Shown: piece after piece, positions 14,301 to 26,500 of the stretch | How positions within the stretch are numbered: position 1 is the first letter of the stretch | Layout: every line of letters begins with the position of its first letter | Assembly: GCA_932294295.1 (NCBI GenBank) | Contig: OW028573.1 | Location: 53,042,329 to 53,106,328, forward strand | Length of the DNA stretch: 64,000 bases | Direction: 5' to 3' | Source of the DNA: Alitta virens | Taxonomy: Eukaryota; Annelida; Polychaeta; Phyllodocida; Nereididae | Made by a program: the position numbers and the translations under genes | Notes under the pieces: generated by a model | Told to the model about the DNA's origin: nothing | Databases searched by the model: none | The model's input: the letters and a program-made list of their open reading frames with translations, nothing else

Positions 14301-17300
14301 ATAATTATGTCCTGCAAACTCCAAGAGGAGTCGCCAACTGGTGTACCAATTAAGGATGCCCCTAGTGGACAATGTTGATAGAAAATTGCTTTCTGTCTGT
14401 GTATCCAATGGTTGGTTTTGTACTTGAAGCAAAATGCAAATATCTTTGTCTACTTAAATGCGGCACCTGTTTTAAGTACCCATGGCATGTTATTTGCAGT
14501 GACATACACAACAAGCATGTCTGCCATCAAAAGCACTGTATCAGTTCCTATCAGGAATTCGATTTACAAGAAATACTGCTTGAGTCCCGCAGTAAAGGTG
14601 ACACCTAGTCCAAGGAGACCCACACAAAAACCAAAGGTAAAATTTGCCACTTGTGGAACTAAATATTGGGTTTTGAATGTATTGTTGCAAATATGGAGTG
14701 CACTATGCTTAATGTAGTGGTGATCTAACATTGCCCTTTCAATGATCATCCACTGCATGTGAAATTGTGTTAATTTTTTGGATAATTTGATTTCAGAGCG
14801 CTGCAAGAGTTCGTTGGGCTGATGTGCTGAATGACGAGGAATCCAAAGTGAACGATGACCTGTCTACAAAATTAAGCTTTGATGATTTTGAAAGTCCTTC
14901 TTATGATAAAGAAAATTTTTATTCCTTAAAGAAATTAGAAGAAGAGGTATGTCAATTTTGCCAACAGTTTAGGTAATATTGAATTGTTGATGCTGTGACT
15001 TTATGGCACTTAATATGCAATTTTTGGTATGCATTGTAGGTAAAAGTTGCTCCTAAAGAAGTTACACGTTCGCCCTCCATAAAGAAGTTTTCCATATTTT
15101 GTGACAAGGACATCAAGCAGTCTCCATCTGAACAGCCCAAAAAAGGCGCCCTTTGTCCCCTGTCTCCCAATGTCAACACTCCTCCAAGGTCGTCACCAAG
15201 GGCACGGGACCTATTGCATCACAATTCACCCTTGAAAGCAGTGATCAGCAACAAACCAAGATATTACTATCCAGCAAGTCCACAATTTGAGCACCAGGTG
15301 AATTCAGCAACCGACCTGATCAACAAAGAAAATATGTCTCCCAAACGACCCCTGACCCAAGACAAAGATGTCCTCAAGCAGACCGAGATGCTTAAGGACG
15401 ATGTTCAAGACTTAAACGTGACTCTAAATGAATCAGTTATGAAGTATGATCAATTGCAACAGGAAGCAGATCAGCTGCTGTCTGCAGATGCTGACCATAA
15501 CATCATTCTCATGAAATTAGAGAAGATCAGAGCCAAACAACAGAAGCTTCTGAATATGGAGGAATATTTGAAGCGAAAATTAAAAAATAAGCAAAGCACT
15601 GTAACTGACAGCTCCTCGAAGTCAAATCTTGAGAAGAATAAGGAGTCTGCTAAAATAACCAAGAATAGGCAATCTCCAGATCTCATGGAAGCAACTGAAG
15701 TTCAAGAAACTGTCGTATCAATTGAGAAGGATGATGCCGAAAATCAGAATAACCAAGAAGAAGAAGTGGCTAAGGTAAACAACACTGACGAAGAGACTTC
15801 TTCTCCGTCAGCAAACTTAGTAGCTGACTCAGTTGATTCTCTTGAGAAAGCGTCAAACAGAAAGTCCTGTGACAAAAAAAAGACTTCTGTCAAGCATAAA
15901 AATAAATCTTCTGAATACGATGAAGTTGTGGGATTGACAAAGCACATGTCACAAGTGACAACAAGGGAACAGACTGGGTCTGAATCAAAACTACAAGAAG
16001 CTGTAGATGCCTGCCATCAGCCATTCCCAGATTGCCGAACGCCCCAGCCTAACAGGATAATGTCAACTCCAAAATATAAGAAGGCTCAGGAGAGCACTGA
16101 TGGTCTAGTCATGCCAACACCAGTCAGAAAATCTCCTGAAAGTCCCACTAAGAGGGCATATTATTACCCGGCGATCTGTACCCCTCTGTCAATGCGAGAC
16201 ATGGCTGGTCACTCAGAGTCAAGACGAGACAGTCTTGGGAGAAGTCCGGACACGCCAGAAGACATCTGTGACTCTTACTCTATTGACAAGTCTGTGGATT
16301 CATCTCTCAGTTTCCCTTTCCCTGCTATCCCCTCGCAAAAAGTATTTACAGCCAGTCCTGCCTCATGCGCATCCCCCACATCAGACAAAATGAGGAGTCC
16401 CCTGACGTACTTGACAGGAACTCCGATGCAACTTATCATGGGCAGTCCTGGCAGTCCAGTGACACTCCGAGGCTCACTTTCATTGACTGGAAATATCAAC
16501 TTTGCCAAGCCCAATACTCCAGGCAGAGGAGCTGCTGGGTTACTGCTACCTGCTGCCGTCCACCGATATCATGATGCTCTTCTCGATGATGAAGTATCCC
16601 TCTACATGTGCAGGTTAGTGTTAAAATCTTTTTTGCAGTGTTATCAAATTTTGTAAGTAATGTAAACGAAGTTCGAAAAGGGTTTTTGTTATCATCAATG
16701 TCCGACGGGCGGGTGGGTGGGCGTAACACTTTCGTTTCTGGAGCAGAACTCCTAACACTAATGCACTTACCCTAACAAAATTTTGTACAGTCTATATGGC
16801 CTAGTGGTGCCTTTTGATAGTCACATTGACATACCTTAGCTGTTTTACAAAATTTGAAAAAAAAATAGAAAAATTTTCGTTTCCAGAGCAGAACTCTGAC
16901 ACTACTGCACTACTGCACCTACACACTTAAAACTTTGTCATGAATAGTGCAGTGGTGCCTTTTGGGGGTCTCATGGCTGTAAATACTATAGAATTTTCAA
17001 AATTAGGGCAAAATAGGGAAAATTCCTACTTTTCAAAACCTCCATACAGAAGACACTATTTACCCTACATGAATGAAATTGTATCAATAACATAACTAAA
17101 TTATAGCATTTTCACTTTTCAAATTATATTTTGATATTCATTTCATGCTAATTACATAAAAATGGAAAATCAGAAAAAATGCTAAAAGTGGTGTTAAGTT
17201 GTGTTTCCAGAGCAGAAATCTGGCATTAATGCACTTACACTAACAACATTTTATATGTTATTACTCAATATAGCTTAGTTGTGCATTTTGATAGTCAATT

Positions 17301-19526
17301 CAATTCAATTCAATTTATTCATGCTCACCACTGAGTGGTATGGAGCCAAAAAAATTAAAATAAATAAAAAGTTCAAAATACAAAAAAAACATACAATTTG
17401 AAATACACAAATCATAGATGTTGACCAGGGGCTATGAGCGAGTTGTGCAATCCCTCCATTGTTGACTATTTTCAAATTTTGTTACAATAATATCACACAA
17501 TTTTGAGAGCTTCGCTAAAGTTACATTATCTTTCGAATTAAAGAGTTCTATCATTTTTGCCATATTCGGTCGTATGTAGTAATACTGTTTTAAGAGAGAG
17601 ATTCTGTTTTGGTGGAAAAAGGGACATTCCATTATGAACAGGTACTCATCACCTAGGGTCCTACTGTCTTCTGACGGACACAGTAAACAGTATCTTTCAT
17701 TTCTTTCAATGTGCTTATGCCGGCCAGTAATAATTGGTAATTTATTATTGAGGCATAGATCTAATCTTAGTAAGGGGCCTACATTGCTTTCTATCTAATA
17801 AGTTTAGGTAAGGAGCTAGCTGATGTTTTTGGTGTAGTTCTGTGTTAAGTTAAACATTGGCAATATAATTTAGTTCTACATCTTGTTCCTGTCTTCCTAT
17901 ATCAGTGAGTTTGTTTCGCATTGTTAGTTTAAGCCAGTGTTTATTAAAATGTGTTAAGTCTGCATGCCAGAGATAGGTCATTCCTGACTTGTTTAGAATA
18001 TTATTAACTTTATTGAGCCATGGGGCTTTATAGATATCTTTTTCACTGTTTATTTTTACCCAGTAGTTAAATATCCCATTCTCAACAGTTTCTGATAGTT
18101 TATCATGTTTATGTCGTCCTAACTCTTTGAGAACTAAATTATTTGGTGTGTACTTGTGTACTCCTAATAGTTTTTTGCAGAATTTAATATGAAATTTTTC
18201 TAGTAAGGATAAATCTTCAAAGCCCCAGATCTCGCATCCATAAAGCAGGATTGGGGAGATCATTTGGTCAAATAACTCTGCCTGGATGTCAATGGGCAAG
18301 TCTAGATTATAGCATTTATCATGTTTATGCGTTAGGCTAAATAGAGCTCTACGCGCCTAATTAACCTAGATGTTTTTAGCTTTCGCAAACTTGTTATTGC
18401 AACTAATTTTACATCCAAGGTAATTATAATCTTCAACAACTTCATTCTCCGATTCACCGAATAGATATTTTGAGTCACATTGACATTTCTCAGCTGTTTT
18501 GAAATATTTAGAGAAATAAATAGCAGAGCAGGACTCACAAACTACTGCACCTACATGCATACAAAACTTAATAAGAATATGTCTAAAATAGCGTAGAGAT
18601 ACATTTTTGGCGTTTCATGACCATTAATGACAGAAAATTTTATATAGTAAGGAAAATATTATGTCACACTTAACAGAATATAATGAACAATGAACAAGTT
18701 CAAGAGTTCAAAAAAGACATCTTGGACTCTAATTAGCATTGTGTGACAGGCTATGTAGCAAGTGGCAATTGTTTCGGTTCATCGCACACACTATATAAAC
18801 ACTCAAGAAATAATATTTTCCCAAATTTTGTAAAACATAGCCAAGATATAGGCCATATAGAGTGTTACTGTATTAAATTTAATTTGGGTAAGTGCATTAG
18901 TGTTCAGCTCAAGAAACATAAGTGTTTGTTAAGAGTTCTGCTCTGGAAATAAAAGTGTAACGCCTGCCCTCCTGCCTGTCGGACGAACACTTAACAATCT
19001 TAATGATGCCTCTGTGCTATGTGGGATTTGCTGAGGGTTTAGCAGCAGGGCAGCCTATGTTTAAACAACTAATTACACAGTTAATTTGTACGGAAAATAT
19101 TGCATCAGAAAATACACCGAAACTTTACCATAAGGACCACATACAAGGTCATCATGAGCTCCTTACGTTTACTTCAACCTAGCTATTGGAATATAGCCTG
19201 ATCTATTATCCACTGATCTTTTCAGACTGAAGAGGTACGGCAACTCCATCTATGCTGCTGATGCCAGGATACAAGATCCTGTTGCCGAGGTTTTAACCAT
19301 TGGTGATGAAATGGTAAGAACTAAGTGCCACTAACATGAAAAATCTGGGGAGTCGACTTATTTAGACTTTTGTCATTTGAACTGAGCTATGGCAGTTTCT
19401 TGAGGTAATAAATTGTCTTTTGTTTTGTAGCATTTCATTCCTGTCTCAAGTGACGACCTTCTCCTTGGATTCAGCTTCCAGCCATTGGAAGGATCAGCAT
19501 TCTCCATCTTGAAAACTGCATCCTGA
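11396..19526 (+). CDS. TROAP: Tastin (TROAP)-like spindle-associated protein
   Basis: Fifteen coding exons (11396-11424, 11511-11628, 11806-11855, 12166-12254, 12781-12920, 13035-13134, 13282-13415, 13585-13663, 13775-13899, 14011-14128, 14500-14636, 14797-14946, 15040-16613, 19226-19313, 19431-19526) join in frame into about 1008 residues. Identity rests on two blocks shared with human tastin: the F-x-A-x-x-x-A-L-x-x-I-L-x-x-x-G-I/V module, and the C-terminal LDDEVSLY...PVAEVL...HFIPVS block spanning the last three exons. Human tastin binds microtubules and supports bipolar spindles. Here the first module occurs three times (exons starting 12781, 13282, 13775). The 1574-nt exon 13 encodes a low-complexity Ser/Pro/Lys region with a coiled coil at about residues 530-610. 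KEN motifs occur at about residues 411 and 520. The ATG exon has a 15-nt leader after its acceptor. A 2.3-kb mobile element sits in the 2.6-kb intron before exon 14. Confidence 0.78.
11907..12110. mobile_element. 204-bp inverted-repeat element in TROAP intron 3
   Basis: Ends are CAGGGATGTGATT-type: inverted 13-bp matches at 11907 and 12110, directly flanked by ATGTAC on both sides. CAGGG ends recall hAT elements, although only 6 bp of flanking duplication are visible. The inside is T-rich with a G-run; no coding capacity. Confidence 0.6.
16700..18984. mobile_element. Inverted-repeat element with nested LINE in TROAP intron 13
   Basis: The left end (GTCCGACGGGCGGGTGGG..., then TTTCTGGAGCAGAACTC and ACTAATGCACTTACCC) is matched by the reverse complement of the right end around 18880-18984, imperfectly, over more than 70 bp. 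Inside, the phrase TTTCCAGAGCAGAA with ...GCACTTACAC recurs (about 16880 and 17205), so subterminal repeats are present. A LINE copy (17297-18473) sits within it. No transposase frame and no clear target duplication were found. Confidence 0.65.
17297..18473 (-). mobile_element. 5'-truncated non-LTR retrotransposon nested in the intron 13 element
   Basis: On the minus strand an open frame at 18299-17850 encodes ISPILLYGCEIWGFEDLSLL, the segment after the RT palm in jockey/CR1-like LINE proteins, followed by a helical region. Upstream (18538-18366) are broken frames of the same protein. The 3' end carries a (TTGAA)n tail (about 17298-17320 on the plus strand), and short matching flanks near TAGTCA/GAGTCA suggest the insertion point. 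The 2190-3393 copy covers an adjoining part of a similar protein. Nonfunctional. Confidence 0.78.
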
Positions 19527-20508
19527 GATACATTCCTTCGACCGTCATGGTGCTTCTAGACTCCTGTGCAATGTAAAATACCACTTGGGTATTATAATTG
19601 TTGGATAGCTGATGTGAATAGGCGTTCATTCTATTGTTATGCTTGCTCACTACAGTAAATATCTGGTCAATACCAGACTTTGTGTAAGGGCATGTGATTG
19701 AGATTTAATTGAATTATTGTTAGAGGTTGTGGATTGAGCTATATGTGTATTCCTATGAAATTTATTTTTATCATTTTGCTTATATGAATGAATTTAAGGT
19801 TTCATTTGGTTGGATATAGCTTTCTTTCAATGTGTTCACATGCACATGGAGTGGTTTGCTGATTTGGTTTCAGTAGTTCACATGCAGTTTGTATGATACA
19901 ACTACATCATATTATTATAATTTATAGTGATTTATAATACCAATAACGGAGAACTAGATTACTGGAGCACCAACGAAGGTCAGTTGTGGCGCCCTCTGGT
20001 ATATCTACTTCCCTTTCAGTTGACATGTTAGCAGTATGACATATTTTAGAAATTTTTGCTATAAAACAATGAAGTTTCAATTGATCTTCACTTGAGTAGT
20101 TGTGGAAGTATTACATGGCATCTCATTATCCATAGCACATACACTTTGTTATCTCAAGTGTATATCCCTCATTTTTAAATTCAATGTATTGATCATTATG
20201 TTGTATAATTGGGTGCCTTGCATGTATTGTTTGCTAATAGTTTTTGTCATAACAATTAGAAGTAGTGAAGTGTAATATTTTTATTGTTCAAGGATAACAT
20301 TAAAAGAATCCAGAAGTAACACAAGGTGCATTGACGTGCTTACAAGACAATCTATATACATACATATCACATACACAAAAATAATCACAATTAAATCTTG
20401 AACAATTACAACATCGTAATTTGTAAATTTATGTAAATAAAATGTTCTGAAAAAAAACAACACTTGTGATAACTTTCTATGATAGGCCGACAAATAAATG
20501 GACCATGC
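19527..20508. other. Convergent 3' flanks of TROAP and CEP97
   Basis: No gene recognised. It holds the 3' UTRs of the two converging genes. An AATAAA signal on the minus strand (TTTATT at 20280-20285) lies about 225 bp past the CEP97 stop and probably ends that transcript. Confidence 0.6.
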
Positions 20509-23500
20509 TCAGGGTTTATTAGCTGAAAGCTTCATGTGAAGTTTTTGAAAAAGATCATGAGCTTTGTTGCCAAATTTGTGGCGTTTGTTCGCTTTCTCAG
20601 TGGACGATTCGGGTGATGATGAATTTGAAGAATCGCTTGATTTTGAAGTTATTTGTGGGATGGAGTCACTTTGAATAGGGTTAATTATACAGTTCTTTTC
20701 AGATGTACCAGGTTCCAATAGAACATTATCCTTCTCAGAGTCTGTTAATTTGGGAGTTTCCTGCGACTGCTTTCCTGGAGGTGAGGAAAGGGCAGCCGGA
20801 GCTGTGTGGCTAGTCTTTGTGGACAACTTTTTGGGCTGAGATTTGCTCTTTGCCTTTTTAGCAGAATTACTTAGCGAATGTGAACGCCCACGAATTGGTC
20901 CATCACTTTTGTACTTGGGGTCTTTTCTGTTCAGTCTCTCAATGGACTGTCTCACAATCACAGAAGCATTTATACGACTTCTAGCGAGGTTGAACTCAGA
21001 CTGTGTTGGTGTTCCGCCATTGGCACCTGTGCTGCCCTCTGCTGCTGCAATTGCTCTCTCAGCTGCAGCTCGCACATCCTGCTGCTTGGCTGCTTTTAAC
21101 AGTTCCTGGAATTAAACAAGAAAAGCCTGTCAGTACATTGTCATTATCATTTAAACAGCATGACATTTGGCAAACAAATAAATCAATCTTCTTACCAATG
21201 AAATACACTGCCTCAGTATGGATTCTGCATCCTTTCCCTCCTGCAAAATATATCGAAGATACATGATATTGGAATTCTGATCTCAAAATTTTGGTACGGA
21301 GTATATTTACCACACAAGATCTCTCACAAGTATGTATAGAGAGAAAATTTGGCTTGAAATACTCACCCCAGTCACAGACTTGCTAAAACTTGATGATCGC
21401 CTGAACCTGGGTGAATTCAGTGCTTGTTGTGGAGTGCTCGGAGATGCCGCTTTACTAGCAGGAGAAGCTGGTGATATAGGTCTGTTTGGCAGAGGCTTGA
21501 AAACAACATCAGAACTGGACCTGAAAAATTAGTGAAAGTTCACAATTACTTAATGTTGTTCTGATCCCTTTATTATAAGTTATTATATGAGGCATCTCAA
21601 AAGTGGTTTCAAGTATGTCTAGTGATACTTCAAAGAGATATGGCATCAATCCTTTTTAAGAAGCATTGTCATGTAATATACACAAAGATTAACTTAATAC
21701 TTGTATTCTGAATTGTACCTTTTATGTGAGAAGACGCTCCCTTTAGGAGAAGATTCTTTGCTCTCTGGTGTTTTGCCACCTTTCCGTTTGGTATCACTGG
21801 TCTCCTTGTCACTTCCACTACTTGGTGTACCACTGTTGTGCCTATTGCGTACAGTACGCCCTTCTTCGTCTTCTGAACTAGGTTGACTCTGATCAGATTT
21901 GGTACGTCTCCTGCTCGACTTCACTTCTTCTCTGGACATTGTCCTGCGATCTTTACTACCAGGAGAGGGTTTCGCTAGTGGAGGTTTCTCATGAACTTTC
22001 TTAGCAGTGGCACCAACAGATGACGATCTCTTATCATCCACATGAACTTTGGGAGCACTCCTGGTTTCTCGAGCAGACGCACGACCTCGCACATACCTTT
22101 CCATTTCCATAGCATGGTCCTCACCTTCATCCTTATTTGTGCCGATTCTTTCACTGAGTAATTCTAGCTTTTTATTGTCAATGCCGTAGTCTGTATCAAC
22201 CTCTGACACAAGCTTTATCTGCACATGTAAGTCTTTACTGTTCGACACCAGTGTCTCTACACTGCCAGACCTGCTGGCTTCTCTACTACCAGGCCTGCTG
22301 GATTCCCTACTTCTAGACTTAGGTGTCCCGAGTAAACTTAATGATGCACCTGATGTACCAATCTCTGCATCAGCAGTCTCTGCATCATCCAAGTCAGGGT
22401 TATACACAAGGACTTCTTTCGATGATGCTCTGGAAACTGGCCTTGGAATGTTGCTGGGTGAATTATGTCGTCTTGAAGTTGAACGATAAGCAGGATTTTC
22501 TCTAGAAAAGTTACTGTCTTGTTTAACTTCATCTTTGTCACTACCAGAACTAGATCTCCTTCTCTGCTTCGTTAATACATTCCTATGTTTGGTGGCATCA
22601 CCTAAATCATTATCATAATGATCAGCAGTTGTCTCATCAACAGCAATGGCCTTCATTGGTGATTCTAAGTTCCTTTTCTTTATTTTTGCAGCCATAAGCT
22701 CTTCTCGCATTATACCCTTTTTAACTGGTTGCTGGTCCAACTTCTTGAATAGTCCTTCTTTCATTCTAGGAGAGCTGTGAACCTTTTCAGCAAAAGCTTG
22801 AATTTCATCAGCATTAACCTTCGCAGAGTTCTCGGGACTAGTTTTCGAAGCATGCAACCTCTTCTCGAGCAGTTCACCCACTGTAGCTTTACGAGACTTC
22901 ACATCTTGATTTGGCATCATGGCTGCATGAGCTTTGGCCAGATCCTTTGATGATGATTCATGTGGCTTTCCTGGGGCGTTACCAGTATTACAAGGAGATG
23001 ATAGATACCCACTGTCTCCGGTAATTAACGATGATCCTTCGTAGACAGTTTTGGCAGTTTTTGATGGCACTGTCAAGCTGTGGTGCCCTGGCGAGTCATG
23101 GTGTTCAGTTTTATTGGAGTCTTTTTTTCCATTATCACGCTCACTCTTCCCATTATTGTCTTTTTCGGGTTCCTTTGTAGAGTTTTCAGAAGAGCCACCT
23201 GTTGAATGGAATCAATTTACTTTCTATATATATGAAATAATGTTGGATAATAATTGTTTACCGACAAGAACTGTTTAGATGAGCCGATAAGGCTCTATAA
23301 ACTTTCACAGTTGTTTATTTCCCAAGCACAACTGAAGGGCATTAAAATTACATTTTCTAATCTAAGTGGACACACTGGTCTGTACTTTATTGATGAGAAA
23401 ATGTTGTCATCAGTCATAATAACAACCTAAAGCTGTTTTAATCTTTATATCTGCCCTTACCGACGGCGCCATATTTGTGAATAATGCATTCTGGGAGGAT

Positions 23501-26500
23501 CAAAACATGAAAACGAGAAGCTAGTGGCTAGCAATGACATCATGTAAACAAACTATCACTACAAGTGCTGTGACATCATCAGTATTTATTGTCCCATAAT
23601 TCTCAGTGCAAAAATGGCTACTAAGTTTCATTGACCAAAATCAGCGCCGTCATAGTTTTAGAGAACAGATCATTGCCTTAATTTCTGTTAAAAAAACAAG
23701 ACTATGAAGTACGAAAGAGTGGACAGGGAAGGTCAGTGACATCATTTTTATACTTCGACTGCGAAAGTTTTTAGTGGGCAATTGGCTGATCCTCCACAAA
23801 GGATAGACACTCCATCTAAGAATAAATATTGTTTGTTTCAGTTACCTGCTTCATTTGGACCATCAGGATCACTATGTTGAGATGACTTTTCTCTAGCTTC
23901 GCCAGAATCTTTACCAAGACAGACTATCACAGTATTTGAGTTTTCAGATTCTCCCAAAGCTGATACTGCTCGAACGTGTATTCTGTACGTCACTTGTTCA
24001 TGAAGGCCCTCTATCAATGCACACGTTTTTGTTCCCCCCACTAATGCTTTTGCCCTGTCATTAATGTATAGACGATATCCTACAAAATAATGATGAAAAC
24101 CATAATTAATCAAATTTAACGTGTTTCCACGAACACATACAAAATAAAAGTATGAACTGATGATAATTAATGCGATAGATAAATAAAAGGTTAGGCAAGC
24201 ATTCACCCCTCACCTATTAAGGGTTGACTGTTAGGCTGTCCAAGAGTGTCATACACGACAGACTGAGACCATCGTAACACTATACAGTTGTTTTCATGTA
24301 ATTGAAAACAGACCTGATTCGGTGCAGTTGGGATGCCTGGTGCAGGTTTTACTCTCTCCGCTCCATCTGTAAATATTTCCATTCAGTAATGAAAATCACT
24401 TTCGTTCAGAAGTTCAGAAAATATATAATGCATGTGAAATGTTGCACATCATATCTAAAACTTACTTTCAGTATTCACTTGTCCAGCAGTATCCCTGTCT
24501 TGACTGTCTTCAAAGTCTGTGCTTATTCTGATGCTTTCTGAGACCATGCTTGCTGCAACTGAAAAGAAAATCCGGCTTGAAAATTCTATTTCGTGAAAAA
24601 CCCAACTGCAAGGCCAGGTTGTCACTATGTTAGAATAACTTCCCAACAGCAAAGATATTCAACTAAATTATACCACAGAATGGTATGATGAAGTTATTAC
24701 CTGCATATGGGTCTTTGCCAGCTGCAGTAATAACATTTCCTTGGTAAACAGACTGCATTACTTCTTGTAAATGCGACACCTAAAACAGACACATGATAAT
24801 GAACTAAACAGGTAATGATGAAATCAGGACTTCCATAGAGTAGCTGTTACACCAGTTGGTCATTTACCTGTTGTTGAAGTTGCTTAATCTTTCTATTCTG
24901 AGCACCCGAAAGTGACTGTGCAGATGCAATGTCTAAGCTTTTTGAAGGAGCAGGACTGGGAATTGATATTTTTGGAACTTGGTTCACTGCAACACTGGCA
25001 CCTACAGCTGCATTTGGGTTGAAAGCGGAACTGCAAAGAAAGAACAAAGACAGTGACTTTTTAACCATTTTAATCCTAAATACTTATCAGCTTATAAGTA
25101 ATTCGCTGGTACCTTGATTCATTGAGATTGTTAATTAGTTCTTGCGTAGACTGCTGCTGCTGGTTTGTTCCCTTACTGTCATGTGACTGCATGCTGTATT
25201 CATGAGATGCTAGAACCTCTTGCTTCCACTGCTGCAAGGATTGAACCTGTGAAAATGATATGATAAAATATATAAGGACATTTCCATTTGATGATGCATC
25301 GAAGCAAAACAGTAACTTGAACCTTTAAATACCTCTTTCCACAAATGCTTCACAGCTTCAAGTTGAAGTAGTCGCATCTGCTTTTCTTGCTCATACAAAT
25401 CCCTCTGCCTGCGGAAGAAATATTTATTTGTTGCACTCTTCAGTCTCAACTAATTTTGCTCAAATGTCATTTTAACAGAGGTACTACATATTAAGTCACC
25501 TGGAAACTTCTCCCACGAGCTGACGGATATGGTCCTCAGCTCTCTTTGCTCGAATTTCAGTGCGGATGCGAACAACTTCTGGATCTTTGTGCCTTGCTTT
25601 AAAGCCTCTCCACAGAGCTTGAAGTTTAGTTGCAGCCAAAGACCGAGCCAGTTCTACAGACAACGAAGAGGCTTTCAGAAAACAATTCAAAATAATATCT
25701 AGTTCACCTTTTGTTTACAAGTTAGTCTGTTAAACGAAAACTCATGACACGCACCTTGTAGATTATCACCGTTATCAGACTGCATTTGCAGGTCAGTGAT
25801 GATTTCTTGGTGCTTGTCTGCTTTATATAACCTTTCTCCATCATTGTTTATGTTATAATTCTGTTCAGACTTGTAAGCAGATGCTCCAGAATGTCCCTTC
25901 TTTGACTTTTGAGCTTTGTGATTGTTGAGTAATGCCTTGAGTACTTTGATTTCAAGGGATGCTGAACTGTTGTCAGTTGAAATGGATTCTGAGTCTGTGT
26001 CCTGAAAATCTTTGGCTTTCAACAAAGGTGAAACTGGACTCTTGCGCTGATGAGGTTGGGGTCGAGCATCAGAAGGGGTTGGAGCGAGTGATGGAGCCTT
26101 CGCAGCTTGACCGAAATTTGCAGCCATTCTGCTCCGACCCCCAGCATGGCGACCTCCTTCCAGGGCTGTCGCAGGTCTTTGATCCCTCTCTGCATTTGAA
26201 AATATCTCTGCAAATGATGTAAAATATCCCTGGGGTTTCCCACCAGGTGGTGCTGTGACTGGCCGGGCATTTCCTGGAGTATTTACCAGCATTTGAAACG
26301 ACTGCGCTGGACTACTGGAGTCCGAATGAAGGGGTAGGTAGCGAGTTTCACATGAAAGTTGGCTTGCAGAGCTTCTGGACTCATCTGAAATAGCACTTTT
26401 TTATTAATCCCTTCTTATGACGAAAAAGATCTTATTTTTCAGACAGAATATTTCCAGATCTAGTTTTACCTTCACTATTGATATCAATTAATTCAACATC

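Noticed and set aside
16275..16574. Open frames on the other strand and frames of TROAP exon 13
   Set aside because: Shadows of a long coding exon whose own frame is supported by splice phase and homology.
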